Source: Alishewanella longhuensis (lineage in GTDB: Bacteria; Pseudomonadota; Gammaproteobacteria; Enterobacterales; Alteromonadaceae). Taken from it: a DNA stretch of 64,000 bases. Numbering within the stretch: position 1 is the stretch's first letter; the number at the start of each line of letters is the position of its first letter. The notes below the pieces were generated by a model. The model saw only the letters and a program-made list of their open reading frames with translations. It was not told the origin of the DNA and did not search any database. The position numbers and the translations under genes are program-made. Where the stretch lies: assembly GCF_014653435.1 (NCBI RefSeq), contig NZ_BNAO01000005.1, positions 92,920-156,919 of the forward strand, read 5' to 3'. This document shows positions 8,066-18,255 of the stretch, piece by piece.

Positions 8066-9748
8066 TTAACGCATGGCGACCAACATACTGCTGGGTTGCT
8101 CCAGATACTGCTTCCAAAGATTGGTAAAGCGAGCAATGGTGCCACCGTCAATAATACGGTGATCGCCAGACCAGCTGATTTGCATAATTTGCCGTGCCAC
8201 TACCTGAGCGTTCGCATCAAAGCGTGGTAAGGCTTGTACCTTACCCAGCGCCACTATCGCCACTTCCGGTTTGTTGATAATGGGCGTCGCCACAGTACCG
8301 CCAATGGCACCGATATTACTGATGGTAATAGTACCGCCTTTTAAATCGGCTGGGCTTACCCTGCCCTCGCGTGCCGCTTCGGTAAGCTTGGTCAGGGCAT
8401 TAGCAATTTCGACAATAGACTTTTGCTCACAGCCCTTCACATTAGGTACTAACAAGCCCACTTTAGAGTCGACCGCGATACCAATATTATGGGCGCTAAA
8501 ATAAGTCAGCTCGGTGCAATCAGCATTCGGCTGACTATTCATTACCGGGAATTCGTTAATGGCCAGTGATAATGCTTTCATAAAGAATGGCATCATCGTC
8601 AGCTTAACACCCTGCTTGGCATATTGATCTTTCAGTTGATTACGCAGGGCAATCAGTTCAGTTAAATCAATTTCTTCGCAGTAGGTAAAGTGTGGGATGG
8701 TGGCAACCGAATCACTCATTTGCCGCGCCATGGCCGCTTTAATACCGCGGATTGGCTCAACACGATGGGTGCTGTTTGCGACAGCCACGCTGCTTGTTGC
8801 GGCAGAGGTCGCTGTAACCTTCGGGGTCAGATCATTAACCTTCGGGGTCAGATCATGATCTGACCCCGAAGGTTTGGCAAAGGCATGTACGTCGTCTTTA
8901 AATACCCGGCCTTTGTCGCCAGAGCCTGGCACTAACTGAATATCGATACTGAGTTCGCGCGCTAAACGGCGTACCGCTGGGCTAGCTAAGGCTTTAACGC
9001 CTTTGGCTGCTGCACTATTTGCTGCAGCCTTATTGGCAGCACTGCTGTTAGTGTTTGCTGCGGTATTCGTAGCGGTATTGCTAGCTGCGGTGCTCGTTGC
9101 AACAACTTGGGATGTTACTGCGCTTTGCGCTGTAGCTGTTGGGCTTTGCTCGTCGCCCTGACGGCGAATAGCAAACAGCGGTGCATGTACCTTAGCAATA
9201 TCGCCTTTGGCATAATACAGCTTGCTGACCACACCGGCGTATTTGGCTGGGATTTGTACCAAGGCTTTGTCGGTCATAACATCACAGACCGGCTGATCTT
9301 CTTCGATGTTATCGCCTTCTGCCACCAGCCATTCAACAATTTCGCACTCAACAATACCTTCGCCGATATCCGGCAAAATAAAGTCTTCGGTAATATCACG
9401 CGATACCGAAGTGCTCTTGGCTATTGTTGCTGTGCCCTCAGTTACGGTTGAACTGATCTGAGGTACAGTGTCTGAAACCGTTACCGGATTTGACGAGCTG
9501 CTGTTGTCCACTGTCAGATGCATTTCAAATAACGGTGCATGCACCTTAGCGATATCGCCTTTCGCATAATATAGCTTGCTAACAACACCGTTGTGCACGG
9601 CCGGAATCTGCACCAGCGCTTTGTCGGTCATGACATCGCAGACTGGCTGATCTTCACTGATTAGCTCGCCTTCTTTGACCAGCCATTCAACTATTTCACA
9701 CTCGACAATACCTTCGCCGATATCGGGTAGAATAAAATCCTGTTTCAT
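8066..9748 (-). CDS. bkdB: Branched-chain 2-oxoacid dehydrogenase E2 (lipoamide acyltransferase)
   Basis: This 560-residue E2 core transfers the acyl group from E1 to CoA. Two near-identical lipoyl domains occupy about 1-80 and 121-197; their lipoyl lysines are K43 and K161 in VMTDKALVQIPA. An Ala-rich linker follows. The E3/E1-binding domain (about 253-290, ALASPAVRRLAREL) and the C-terminal catalytic domain (about 330-560), with DHRIIDGG, complete the chain. A 60-bp palindromic repeat encodes residues about 292-311 in the second linker without breaking the frame. AAGGAG lies upstream of the ATG. It is the last gene of the E1alpha-E1beta-E2 operon. Similar E2s serve pyruvate, but the pairing with split E1alpha/E1beta of this type points to branched-chain keto acids. 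No E3 gene is in the window. Confidence 0.9.
   Translation of the reverse strand: MKQDFILPDIGEGIVECEIVEWLVKEGELISEDQPVCDVMTDKALVQIPAVHNGVVSKLYYAKGDIAKVHAPLFEMHLTVDNSSSSNPVTVSDTVPQISSTVTEGTATIAKSTSVSRDITEDFILPDIGEGIVECEIVEWLVAEGDNIEEDQPVCDVMTDKALVQIPAKYAGVVSKLYYAKGDIAKVHAPLFAIRRQGDEQSPTATAQSAVTSQVVATSTAASNTATNTAANTNSSAANKAAANSAAAKGVKALASPAVRRLARELSIDIQLVPGSGDKGRVFKDDVHAFAKPSGSDHDLTPKVNDLTPKVTATSAATSSVAVANSTHRVEPIRGIKAAMARQMSDSVATIPHFTYCEEIDLTELIALRNQLKDQYAKQGVKLTMMPFFMKALSLAINEFPVMNSQPNADCTELTYFSAHNIGIAVDSKVGLLVPNVKGCEQKSIVEIANALTKLTEAAREGRVSPADLKGGTITISNIGAIGGTVATPIINKPEVAIVALGKVQALPRFDANAQVVARQIMQISWSGDHRIIDGGTIARFTNLWKQYLEQPSSMLVAMR
8815..8874. repeat. In-frame palindromic GGGGTCAGATCA element inside bkdB
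   Basis: A 21-bp unit is repeated exactly in tandem (8815-8835 and 8836-8856). The second copy runs into its own inverse, giving a perfect 38-bp palindrome at 8837-8874 centred on TCATGA. The core GGGGTCAGATCATGATCTGACCCC is of the kind found in REP/RAYT-type palindromes. On the minus strand the two units encode DLTPKVN and DLTPKVT. Since 21 bp is seven codons and the palindrome is open in this frame, the gene stays intact. The element falls in a flexible linker, where extra residues are tolerated. Confidence 0.85.
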
Positions 9749-9758
9749 CGAAAACTCC

Positions 9759-10736
9759 TTAGAAATTAACCGAACGCATAATGGCTTCGAAAGTTTTCAG
9801 ATGATCGGCCACGTATTCTTTCTCAAGGGCCAACGGATAAGGTGTATCTAAGCCACAGACCCGCTCAATGGGGCTCTCTAAATGTAAGAAACACATTTTC
9901 TGAATGGTGGCAGCAATTTCGCCGGCAAAACCACCGGTTAACGGCGCTTCATGGTTAATGACTAAACGGCCGGTTTTCTTTACCGAAGCGGCTACGGTGT
10001 CGGCATCCCACGGCAGAATACTGCGAAGGTCAATCACTTCGCACGATACGCCCTGTTCAGCGGCCATGTCCACGGCCTTTTGCACGATTTCCATCTGCGC
10101 GCCCCAAGCTAATACGGTAACGTCTTTACCTTGTTGCAGCACTTCAGCTTTACCAATTGGCAGCTCATAATACTCTTCTGGCACTTCGCCGGTAGAGGCA
10201 CGGTAGAGTTTTTTCGGCTCGAAGAAAATCACCGGATCCGGGCAGGCAATAGAGGCTAATAACAAGCCTTTCGCCTGATAGGGATCGCGCGGAACGACAA
10301 TTTTTAACCCCGGGGTGTGGGCAAAATAGGCTTCTGGGCTTTGGCTATGATAATGCCCACCGGCAATACCACCACCATAAGGGGTACGAAACACTAAACC
10401 ACCAACATTAAACTCATTACCAGAGCGATAACGGAACTTAGCGGTTTCATTGACGATTTGGTCAAAAGCCGGAAAAATATAGTCAGCAAACTGAATTTCT
10501 GCCACTGGCTTCATCCCTTGCGAAGCCATACCATTAGCAAAACCAGCAATGCCCTGCTCAGTTAACGGCGTATTAAAGCAGCGTGCTCTACCGTACTTTT
10601 CTTGCAGTTTACTGGTGGCACGAAACACACCACCAAAATGGCCAACATCTTCACCAAAACAGACCACGCCATCGTCTTTGGCCATCGCCAAGTCCAGCGC
10701 ATTATTAATGGCCTGTAACATATTCATTTTTGCCAT
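9759..10736 (-). CDS. bkdA2: Branched-chain 2-oxoacid dehydrogenase E1 beta subunit
   Basis: This 325-residue protein is typical of E1beta in length. It has the transketolase pyrimidine-binding domain in the N-terminal half (GEDVGHFGGVFRATSKL, ENGMASQG-like GFANGMASQGMKPV, PYGGGIAGGHYHSQS) and the transketolase C-terminal domain after about residue 195. It pairs with E1alpha to form the thiamine-diphosphate-dependent decarboxylase of the BCKDH complex. Its ATG overlaps the stop of E1alpha (TAATG) and its stop is 10 bp before the E2 start, so the three proteins are made from one message. The residue pattern around GGHYHSQSPEA is that of E1beta from BCKDH/PDH enzymes with separate subunits. Confidence 0.92.
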   Translation of the reverse strand: MAKMNMLQAINNALDLAMAKDDGVVCFGEDVGHFGGVFRATSKLQEKYGRARCFNTPLTEQGIAGFANGMASQGMKPVAEIQFADYIFPAFDQIVNETAKFRYRSGNEFNVGGLVFRTPYGGGIAGGHYHSQSPEAYFAHTPGLKIVVPRDPYQAKGLLLASIACPDPVIFFEPKKLYRASTGEVPEEYYELPIGKAEVLQQGKDVTVLAWGAQMEIVQKAVDMAAEQGVSCEVIDLRSILPWDADTVAASVKKTGRLVINHEAPLTGGFAGEIAATIQKMCFLHLESPIERVCGLDTPYPLALEKEYVADHLKTFEAIMRSVNF

Positions 10737-11920
10737 TATTCGAATCTCCCGGCAGTAATTGGATAAGCATCCGGGTATTTACGGATATGCTGTTTTAATT
10801 CGTCCAGTTGTTGCTGTAATGCTGGGATAGGCTCGGCGTAAACATCAGAAATTAAATGCTCAATACCTGGCTTAGCGACTTTTTCGGCCACTTTTAACGC
10901 GTCTAAAATGTCCACACGCAATTGCTCGGTTTTAGCTTTATCGGCCGCTTCATCTAACCAGCCTTGTTGCAATAACCAGGCTTTAAAGCGGGCGATAGGA
11001 TCATTTTTGCGCCATAGAGCTTCTTCTTCTTTAGAGCGGTAACCACTAGGATCATCCGACGAAGAATGCGCACCTAAACGATAGGCGATAGATTCAATTA
11101 ATACGGGTTCATGATGCTTCAGTGCATGTTCACGGGCCATTTGTGTAGCTTGGTATACGGCCAGAATATCAGCACCATCTACCCGGATAGTTTTCATACC
11201 ATAACCAACACCACGACAGGCAATACCGTCACCCACAAACTGCTCGTTTGCTGGGGTAGAAATGGCATAGCCATTATTACGGCAAAAGAAAATCACCGGA
11301 GCCTTGTGCACGGCAGCCATATTCATGCCGGCATGAAAGTCACCTTCAGAGGCTGCACCTTCGCCAAAATAACACAGGGTGATGGCATCAAGACCACGTA
11401 GTTTTTGTGCATAAGCATAACCACTGGCTTGTGGAATTTGCGTGCCAAGGGGTGAAGAAATGGTCATATAATTGATAGCATTGCTACCATAATGCACCGG
11501 CATCTGGCGGCCTTTGCCTAAATCCAGCTCGTTAGAAAACAGCTGGTTCATAAACTGTTCTAAAGTAAAACCGCGATAACGCAAGGCGCCCTGCTCACGG
11601 TATTGCGCCATAATCATATCGTGCTCAGTTAAGGCGGCAGCGCTACCTACGGTAGTGCCTTCTTCACCTAAACACTGCATATAGAAGCTGATGCGGCCCT
11701 GGCGCTGTGCGGCTAGCATGCGCTCGTCTAATACCCGGGTAAACACCATGGTATCGTACATCTTTAATGCGGTTGCTTGGTCTAACGTTGGTGCCTCTGC
11801 CCCGTCATACAGGCTACCATCGTCTTTCAGGATCCTTAAGGTCGGTATTTTTAACGCGTCACCGCCGGTAAAGGCAGCGCGATGCACCGTGGTAATGGTG
11901 GCGTTATTTGGATTGGTCAT
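10736..11920 (-). CDS. bkdA1: Branched-chain 2-oxoacid dehydrogenase E1 alpha subunit
   Basis: This 394-residue thiamine-diphosphate-binding subunit decarboxylates the keto acids of valine, leucine and isoleucine. The ThDP/Mg motif is visible as GEGAASEGDFHAGMNMAAVHKAPVI with NNGYAIS downstream. The phosphorylation-loop-like region GAHSSSDDPSGYRS is typical of BCKDH E1alpha. The N-terminal extension PTLRILKDDGSLYDG is also characteristic of BCKDH rather than PDH. It is the promoter-proximal gene of the operon. The upstream region has a 16-bp palindrome (12020-12035) that matches two sites in front of the etf genes, which suggests control by the same regulator. Confidence 0.92.
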   Translation of the reverse strand: MTNPNNATITTVHRAAFTGGDALKIPTLRILKDDGSLYDGAEAPTLDQATALKMYDTMVFTRVLDERMLAAQRQGRISFYMQCLGEEGTTVGSAAALTEHDMIMAQYREQGALRYRGFTLEQFMNQLFSNELDLGKGRQMPVHYGSNAINYMTISSPLGTQIPQASGYAYAQKLRGLDAITLCYFGEGAASEGDFHAGMNMAAVHKAPVIFFCRNNGYAISTPANEQFVGDGIACRGVGYGMKTIRVDGADILAVYQATQMAREHALKHHEPVLIESIAYRLGAHSSSDDPSGYRSKEEEALWRKNDPIARFKAWLLQQGWLDEAADKAKTEQLRVDILDALKVAEKVAKPGIEHLISDVYAEPIPALQQQLDELKQHIRKYPDAYPITAGRFE

Positions 11921-12019
11921 AAGGCGTCTCTTGGTTGTTAACTTGGTTTTTGATTTGGTTGTTAGCTTGGCTATTAACTTAAGCGCAATGTCGTTATTAT
12001 CTTATTTTTTGCGCCTGAC

Positions 12020-12035
12020 TTTACCTTTACGTAAA
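12020..12035. promoter_or_regulatory. Candidate LiuR-like operator upstream of bkdA1
   Basis: TTTACCTTTACGTAAA lies about 100 bp before the E1alpha start and has TTTAC/GTAAA ends. Its reverse complement matches the site at 23856-23871 in 14 of 16 positions, differing only in the centre. This is the form of palindrome used by MerR-type LiuR regulators of branched-chain amino-acid catabolism. That identity is inference; the shared motif is directly visible. Confidence 0.6.
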
Positions 12036-12059
12036 CTGCATTGCAACAATACACCGGTA

Positions 12060-12094
12060 TAAAAAAACCTGACGGCGCTTTGCACTGTCAGGTT
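12060..12094 (-). terminator. Intrinsic terminator after astE
   Basis: On the minus strand an 8-bp stem AACCTGAC/GTCAGGTT with a 13-nt loop is followed directly by a T-run (TTTTTTT). It lies 28 bp past the astE stop and just upstream of the bkd promoter region. Confidence 0.8.
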
Positions 12095-12121
12095 ATATTT
12101 ACTGAGCGTAAAGTTTAGCGC

Positions 12122-13159
12122 TTAAATTAACTGCTTAGACACATCCTTTGGTATCACCATTAACATAGCGCGCTGACCTATCGCGACCTTAGCGTTAGGA
12201 AAGATTAACGCTTCCCCTTCCCGCTCTACCCGATATTCTAAATCACCATCGGTTGCCAGTAAGGTACCCATGGGGTAGCTGGTAAAGTTTTCGACGTCAT
12301 CAGCAAAATGCAATTTAAAATCTTGGGTTTGTTTATTAATGGCACGATAAACTTCATACAGGTGAAAATGTGCTGCGGAAAATGGCGGAAGCTCAGCAAG
12401 GGTTGCGGTGAGCAGCGCCCTTAAGGTTTGCGCGGTTTTGGCAAAGCGCGTCATATCATTTTGACCAAATGGCTGTACTTTACCCAGTTCAATAGTAAAG
12501 GCATCAGCACCGTGCGTATTTGAGGCATAGTAACTAAAGGTGCTGGCCGCCGTTTGCATCAACAACACTGTTGTCACCTCACAGGCCGCCAGAAACTGCA
12601 ACTGCTGCTTGCGCCAGGGTTTACCATGTAAAAAAGGATAAACAGCAAATTTCTCAAAACGAGAACCACGAATAGCAGTATGTAAATCGTACAAATAGCG
12701 TTGGCGCTCCCCCTCAGATTGCTGATAAAACCGGCTGACATAGTGCTCTAAATCTTTAGCTCTTTTCCGCTCAGCGTTTATCACGCCAGCACCTTTGCTA
12801 TGATGCCCCGAAAATAAGCGGTTTAGGTTCTCAGTTACTTCACGCTTGCCGAGGTTAATCGCCGCCGGATTACCAATTAGCACTAACAAGCGCTCCGCTA
12901 ACAGCAGTTTGCCGGTAAGAATATCTTTTACTATCTCAGCACAAATCTCGATTGGCGCAGTCTCATTGCCGTGCACACCGCAGCTTAAAATAATATCTTT
13001 AGTCCCATAGTTAACCGGCTGAAAAGCGATCACACCAGTATCCCAAACTTCGACAGCGGTGCCATTGTCCAGCGTAAAATGACACGGCGATAAGCCATCT
13101 GGGTTAGCCAGGGTAAGCGCTAAAAAATCACCGGTGTCGCGTAACTGCTGTTCAATCAT
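12122..13159 (-). CDS. astE: Succinylglutamate desuccinylase
   Basis: This 345-residue M14-like zinc amidohydrolase performs the last step of the arginine succinyltransferase (AST) pathway: N-succinylglutamate to glutamate and succinate. Zinc ligands are visible in CGVHGNETAPIEI (H and E) and in YDLHTAIRGS (H). GKREVTENLNRLF is the family RRxxxxDLNR-like arginine/substrate region. GTG and ATG are adjacent; I use the ATG at 13159 because AGGAG lies 8 nt before it. The gene is flanked by its own terminator and by that of glgP, so it stands alone. The rest of the ast operon (astA, astB, astC, astD) is not in the window. Confidence 0.88.
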   Translation of the reverse strand: MIEQQLRDTGDFLALTLANPDGLSPCHFTLDNGTAVEVWDTGVIAFQPVNYGTKDIILSCGVHGNETAPIEICAEIVKDILTGKLLLAERLLVLIGNPAAINLGKREVTENLNRLFSGHHSKGAGVINAERKRAKDLEHYVSRFYQQSEGERQRYLYDLHTAIRGSRFEKFAVYPFLHGKPWRKQQLQFLAACEVTTVLLMQTAASTFSYYASNTHGADAFTIELGKVQPFGQNDMTRFAKTAQTLRALLTATLAELPPFSAAHFHLYEVYRAINKQTQDFKLHFADDVENFTSYPMGTLLATDGDLEYRVEREGEALIFPNAKVAIGQRAMLMVIPKDVSKQLI

Positions 13160-13270
13160 CACTCCTGCTCCTGAAAAGATACCAACTGTATTTTGATATA
13201 AAACAGAATCATAACCTGAGATACCTTTTATACCAAATAAGCTTGAAACAAATTAGCGACTCATAAATAG

Positions 13271-13304
13271 CAAAAAACGGCAGGGATTAATCCCTGCCGT
13301 TTTA
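13271..13304 (-). terminator. Intrinsic terminator after glgP
   Basis: A perfect 24-bp palindrome (13277-13300, ACGGCAGGGATT/AATCCCTGCCGT) is followed on the minus strand by TTTTTTGC. It lies 30 bp beyond the glgP stop. Confidence 0.88.
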
Positions 13305-13334
13305 AATTATGGCGTAACCTGCTCGCTAACGATG

Positions 13335-15818
13335 CTAGCGAGGGATGCCACAAGATTTTAGCTGCCAAACGCGAGCAACATAATCTTCAATAGAACGATC
13401 TGAAGTAAACTTACCGACACAGGCCGTGTTAATAATGGCTTTTTCTGCCCACAGCGCTTTATCCCGATACCAGGTATCCAGTTTCTGCTGCGCGGCCAGA
13501 TAAGATTCAAAGTCCGCTAACACCAGATACGGATCACCACCGTCTAATAAGCTGCGCTTAATAGCAGCTAACTCACCCGGTTTACCTGGGGTAAAGTAAT
13601 CGGTTTCCAGCCAATCCAGAATGGCTTTTAACTCTGGATTATTATGATAATGCTCATAGCTGTTATAACCTTTCTCGTGTAAGGCTTTTACTTCATCCAC
13701 GGTTAAACCAAAGATAGCAATATTGTCCTCGCCGACTTCTTCGGCAATTTCAATATTTGCACCATCCAGGGTACCGACAGTAAGCGCACCATTAAGTGCT
13801 AATTTCATATTGCCAGTACCTGATGCTTCTTTACCGGCTGTGGAGATTTGCTCCGACACGTCTGCCGCAGGGATCATCTTCTCGGCTAAGGTTACCCGGT
13901 AGTTTGGCATAAAGACCACTTTAATACGGTTTTTAACCCGCTTATCGTGGTTTATCTTTTCCGCTACCTTATTAATGGCATAGATGATCTCTTTGGCCAG
14001 CTTATAGCCCGGTGCCGCTTTCGCGCCAAACAAGAACACCCGAGGCACCATATCGTAATCTGGATTTTGCAAAATTCGACGGTATAACGCCAGAATATGT
14101 AATAAATTCAGATGCTGACGCTTGTATTCATGTAAACGCTTAATTTGAATATCAAACATCGCTGCCGGATCAACATCAATGCGGGTCAGCTTTTTAATGA
14201 CTGACGCAAGGTCTGCTTTATTTTGCTGTTTAATGGCCATAAAGCTATCTTGCAGCTGCGGATCTTTGGCATGCTCGGCCAATTTTTGCAGTTTTTTCAG
14301 ATCAGTAGGCCAATCAGTACCTACTTTCTCATCCAGCAACTTCGCTAGCCGCGGGTTACAGGCTTTTAACCAGCGCCGCGGTGTGACACCGTTAGTGACG
14401 TTGGTAAATTTATCCGGCCACAGCGCAACCATTTCCGGAAACAAATCTGATTTCACTAACTTAGAGTGAATTTCTGCCACGCCATTAACTTTGAATGAAC
14501 CGACTACCGACAGGTGGCCCATCCGGACCATAGGTTCGTGGCCTTCTTCGATGATTGAGAGTTTGCGTTTTTTCTCATCATCGCCAGGCCACAACACATC
14601 AACCTGCTCAACCAGAAAGCGGCGGTTAATCTCATAAATAATTTCAATATGGCGCGGTAATACTTTTTCAAATAAACGCAGCGGCCATTTTTCCAACGCC
14701 TCTGGTAACAAGGTGTGGTTGGTATAGGCAAATACCTGCTGGCAGATAGCCCAGGCATCATCCCAAGCCATCTCAGCGCGATCGACCAAAATACGCATCA
14801 GCTCAGGAATAGCAACAGCTGGGTGCGTGTCATTTAGCTGAATCACCACCTGCTTGGCAAATTGGCTCCAGTCATCGCCATGACGGCGCTTATAACGACG
14901 GATAATGTCTTTTAAGGAACACGAGCAGAAGAAATATTGCTGGATTAACCGCAGCTCTTTACCCGCATCGGTTTCATCGTTCGGGTAAAGCACTTTCGAA
15001 ATGTTTTCCGCTTCCACGTTTTCGCGCGCAGCATCTATGTAGCCACCCGAGTTAAACACGTCCCAGTTAAAGAAATCACTGGCGCGGCTCTCCCATAAGC
15101 GCAGCACGTTTACCGAGCTGCCGTCATAACCGACAATAGGAATATCCCAAGGTACCCCTTTGATAATACGGCCAGGGTGCCAGACTTTTTTCATCTGACC
15201 TTGTAAGTCATACACGGTCTCAACATACCCGTATACAGCAATTTCTTGTACAGATTCCGGCCGGCAGATTTCCCAGGGGTTACCATATTCGCGCCAGCTG
15301 TCTGGTCGCTCAATTTGCCGACCATCCTGGAAGCTTTGCTGGAATAAACCATTCTCATAGTGAATGCCATAACCAATAGCCGGGTAATTTAAGGTCGCCA
15401 GCGATTCGATAAAGCAGGCGGCAAGACGGCCTAAACCCCCGTTCCCCAGGGCCATATCTTCTTCCTGATCTTCCAAATCAGCGATATCAATACCCAGTTC
15501 TGCTAAAGCAAGTTTCGCCTGGCTATATAAGCCAAGATTGTGCAGGTTATTGCTGAACATGCGGCCCATCAGGTACTCGAGGCTAAAATAGTGCAAAGCC
15601 CGGGTATCTTGCTCATAATGAGTGCGTTGCGTGGTACGCAAACCATCAAAAACCTGCTCATTAACAGCGGCACAGGTGGCACGCCACCACGCCTGATGAT
15701 TGGCTTTATTGAGATCGGTACCAAGAGTAGAGTGTAAATGTTTAACGATACGTTCTTTTAACTGCTCAGTCGCAGTTACCGAAGCCGTGGCGGCTTTCGC
15801 TGTTGAGGTCTTTTTCAT
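13335..15818 (-). CDS. glgP: Glycogen/maltodextrin phosphorylase
   Basis: This 827-residue GT35 phosphorylase releases glucose-1-phosphate from alpha-1,4-glucans with pyridoxal phosphate. The PLP lysine lies in [20 protein letters not shown]. The N-terminal half has [20 protein letters not shown], and [19 protein letters not shown] is the glucan-site region. The longer frame begins at a TTG; I prefer the ATG at 15818, which has AGGA at the right distance. The next gene upstream on the same strand is pgm (150 bp away), which converts the product to glucose-6-phosphate. The other glycogen genes (glgA, glgB, glgC) are not present here. Confidence 0.93.
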   Translation of the reverse strand: MKKTSTAKAATASVTATEQLKERIVKHLHSTLGTDLNKANHQAWWRATCAAVNEQVFDGLRTTQRTHYEQDTRALHYFSLEYLMGRMFSNNLHNLGLYSQAKLALAELGIDIADLEDQEEDMALGNGGLGRLAACFIESLATLNYPAIGYGIHYENGLFQQSFQDGRQIERPDSWREYGNPWEICRPESVQEIAVYGYVETVYDLQGQMKKVWHPGRIIKGVPWDIPIVGYDGSSVNVLRLWESRASDFFNWDVFNSGGYIDAARENVEAENISKVLYPNDETDAGKELRLIQQYFFCSCSLKDIIRRYKRRHGDDWSQFAKQVVIQLNDTHPAVAIPELMRILVDRAEMAWDDAWAICQQVFAYTNHTLLPEALEKWPLRLFEKVLPRHIEIIYEINRRFLVEQVDVLWPGDDEKKRKLSIIEEGHEPMVRMGHLSVVGSFKVNGVAEIHSKLVKSDLFPEMVALWPDKFTNVTNGVTPRRWLKACNPRLAKLLDEKVGTDWPTDLKKLQKLAEHAKDPQLQDSFMAIKQQNKADLASVIKKLTRIDVDPAAMFDIQIKRLHEYKRQHLNLLHILALYRRILQNPDYDMVPRVFLFGAKAAPGYKLAKEIIYAINKVAEKINHDKRVKNRIKVVFMPNYRVTLAEKMIPAADVSEQISTAGKEASGTGNMKLALNGALTVGTLDGANIEIAEEVGEDNIAIFGLTVDEVKALHEKGYNSYEHYHNNPELKAILDWLETDYFTPGKPGELAAIKRSLLDGGDPYLVLADFESYLAAQQKLDTWYRDKALWAEKAIINTACVGKFTSDRSIEDYVARVWQLKSCGIPR

Positions 15819-15969
15819 TGCCAATCCTAAAGTTTTTCCGCGCTGATAGCGACTTTAAAGCACATTTGTAGAAAAATTACAAAAACAATACCTCAAAATC
15901 GCTCTTTTGGCAAAGATTACCCGCCACTTCGTAATTTAATTACATAAATTACCCAATAACCAATAGCGC

Positions 15970-17619
15970 TTACAACTTACTAAAGACATCCGCTACAAAA
16001 GCTTTGGCATCTTGCTCTAATTGCCCCAGATGAGCTTGATCGACAAAGCTCTCCAGATATATTTTATAAGCATTTTCCGTGCCTGATGGCCGGGCAGCAA
16101 ACCAACCATTCTTGGTAACCACTTTAACACCGCCGATACTGGCATCATTGCCTGGCGCCTTGGTCAATACCGCTAAAATTTCATCACCGGCCAGAGTTTT
16201 GGTGCTAACACTACTGACATCAAGGTTTTTCAAGGCCGCTTTTTGCGCCGCGCTAGCGGGCGCATCTAGCCGCCGATACAAGGGTGAACCCAGCTCACGG
16301 GTTAATGCCTGGTACTGCTGATACGGATCTACACCGGTTTTTGCCAACATTTCTGCGGCCAGCAGGCCTAAAATAAAGCCATCTTTATCCGTTGACCACA
16401 CAGTGCCATCGTGGCGTAAAAAGCTCGCACCGGCACTTTCTTCACCGCCAAAGGCAATATCACCTTTATACAGACCGTCTACAAACCATTTAAAGCCAAC
16501 CGGTACTTCTTTTAAAATACGCCCTTGCGCGGCCACTACCCGGTCAATTAACGCACTGGATACCAGGGTTTTACCTATGGCGAGCTTTTCATCCCACTTG
16601 GGCCGGTTAGCCAGTAAGTAATTAATAGCCACCGCCAGGTAATGATTCGGATTCATCAAGCCGCCACTGCGGGTAACGATGCCGTGGCGGTCAAAATCAG
16701 GATCGTTACCAATAGCAATATCAAACTGATCTTTTAGCTGGATTAAACTGGCCATCGCATAGGCAGATGAGCAATCCATGCGAATTTTGCCGTCTTTATC
16801 CAGTGACATAAATGAGAACGACGGATCCACTTTATTGTTGACCACCGTAATATTTAAACCATAACGCTCGGCGATTTTCGGCCAAAACGCGATACCGGAG
16901 CCACCTAAGGGATCGACGCCAATGCGGATACCGGCTTTTGCTATGGCAGCCATATCAATCACATTTTCTAAATCATCGACATAATGCTGAATGTAATCGA
17001 TATGCTGGCAGTACCCTGATTGCAGCGCCAGGGTATAAGGCATCATTCGCACCCCTTCCAGATCGTTGGCCAGTAAGTGATTGGCACGCTGTTCAATCCA
17101 ATCTGTGACGTCAGTATCTGCCGGGCCGCCATGTGGTGGGTTATATTTAATACCGCCATCTTCCGGTGGATTATGGGATGGCGTAATGACGATACCATCG
17201 GCTAGCTGGCTGGTAGCACCCTGGTTCTGGGTTAAAATGGCGTGAGAGATCACCGGTGTTGGGGTATAGCCTAAGCCTTTTTGGATACAAACCTGAATAT
17301 TATTGGCAATTAATACTTCTAACGCACTGGCAAAAGCCGCCTCTGACAGGGCATGGGTATCTTTGCCTAAAAATAATGGGCCTGTGATACCGTGCTTTTT
17401 ACGGTAATCTGCTACCGCCTGACAAATCGCCAATACATGCGGCTCGTTAAAAGAGCAGCTAAGCGCACTACCACGATGGCCTGAAGTACCAAAACTGACT
17501 TTTTGCTCTGGATGCAAATGCACATCCGGTTCCAGCACATAATAGGCCGTCATTAAGCGGCAGACATTGGGAATAAGTTCGTTGGGAACCGGCTGACCTG
17601 CCAGCGGATGTAATGACAT
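15970..17619 (-). CDS. pgm: Phosphoglucomutase (alpha-D-glucose phosphate-specific)
   Basis: This 549-residue protein is the size of E. coli Pgm and interconverts glucose-1-phosphate and glucose-6-phosphate. The catalytic serine loop is [17 protein letters not shown]; the Mg-binding loop is DPDFDRHG; the sugar-binding loop is GGEESAG; the phosphate-binding loop is [10 protein letters not shown] near the C-terminus. AAGGAAAAG lies before the ATG. It starts 14 bp after the seqA stop, reproducing the seqA-pgm operon known from E. coli, and leads into glgP, so glucan breakdown genes follow directly. Confidence 0.95.
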   Translation of the reverse strand: MSLHPLAGQPVPNELIPNVCRLMTAYYVLEPDVHLHPEQKVSFGTSGHRGSALSCSFNEPHVLAICQAVADYRKKHGITGPLFLGKDTHALSEAAFASALEVLIANNIQVCIQKGLGYTPTPVISHAILTQNQGATSQLADGIVITPSHNPPEDGGIKYNPPHGGPADTDVTDWIEQRANHLLANDLEGVRMMPYTLALQSGYCQHIDYIQHYVDDLENVIDMAAIAKAGIRIGVDPLGGSGIAFWPKIAERYGLNITVVNNKVDPSFSFMSLDKDGKIRMDCSSAYAMASLIQLKDQFDIAIGNDPDFDRHGIVTRSGGLMNPNHYLAVAINYLLANRPKWDEKLAIGKTLVSSALIDRVVAAQGRILKEVPVGFKWFVDGLYKGDIAFGGEESAGASFLRHDGTVWSTDKDGFILGLLAAEMLAKTGVDPYQQYQALTRELGSPLYRRLDAPASAAQKAALKNLDVSSVSTKTLAGDEILAVLTKAPGNDASIGGVKVVTKNGWFAARPSGTENAYKIYLESFVDQAHLGQLEQDAKAFVADVFSKL

Positions 17620-17633
17620 AACTTTTCCTTAAA

Positions 17634-18224
17634 TTAGAGTAAATCGCGAATACGTTCGGCATCTTCAGCACTATAGCCTAGTTTTATGGCAGTTTCTGTT
17701 AGCATCATCTTTTTGCGCGTGGTATTAGAGTTCGTAATCACCCAGAATTCGGTGTTGGGGATTTGTTTTGGATTGGTGCTGGTGCCGGTTTCGTTTAACT
17801 CGGCAGCCGAGTTACCAAAATACAGGCGATTGCGGCCTTTAATATCTAACACCTTATGAAACTGCTTTTTATGTACCCGCGCTAATACCGACAGTAAGTA
17901 CAAAAAGCGCCCAACAATATTCTGCTCGGTTTGCAGATCTGCTGGCGTAACTAAATCAAAGATATTGCCTACTTTGCTCTCTTTTACTGCTTTCGCATCC
18001 GTTGGCACAGCAGCATCTTTACTCGCAAGGTTTTCTTGATTATCGCGGTTTGTTTTAGTCGTTATTTCTGGCGCGATATTTTTAGGCTCAGCGGCACTGG
18101 CCGCGGCCTTCACTGGCGCTCCGGGTAACAAACGACGCAGGATATCGGAAGCACTTTCCCCAATTTTCAGAGTTTGGCCTGCGATGTATTGGTATAAATC
18201 GTCATCTATTTCAATGGTTTTCAT
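17634..18224 (-). CDS. seqA: Replication-initiation negative regulator SeqA
   Basis: SeqA binds hemimethylated GATC sites, sequesters oriC after initiation and organises new DNA. The frame is open further upstream, but the family start MKTIEIDDDLYQYIA is at 18224, giving 196 residues. The N-terminal oligomerisation domain (1-35, IGESASDILRRLL) is followed by an unusually Ala/Thr/Lys-rich linker (about 40-95). The C-terminal DNA-binding domain holds GRNRLYFG and NPKQIPNTEFWVITNSNT, which contact methylated GATC. It is divergent from ybfF and upstream of pgm, as in enterics. The presence of SeqA implies a Dam methylation system. Confidence 0.95.
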   Translation of the reverse strand: MKTIEIDDDLYQYIAGQTLKIGESASDILRRLLPGAPVKAAASAAEPKNIAPEITTKTNRDNQENLASKDAAVPTDAKAVKESKVGNIFDLVTPADLQTEQNIVGRFLYLLSVLARVHKKQFHKVLDIKGRNRLYFGNSAAELNETGTSTNPKQIPNTEFWVITNSNTTRKKMMLTETAIKLGYSAEDAERIRDLL

Positions 18225-18255
18225 AGGTTTAATCCGTAACGTCAAATTCGCACCA

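Noticed and set aside
9107-9451. Open frame opposite the E2 gene
   Set aside because: It lies against the two lipoyl domains and the Ala-rich linker. Its composition mirrors the reverse complement of that repeat-like coding sequence.
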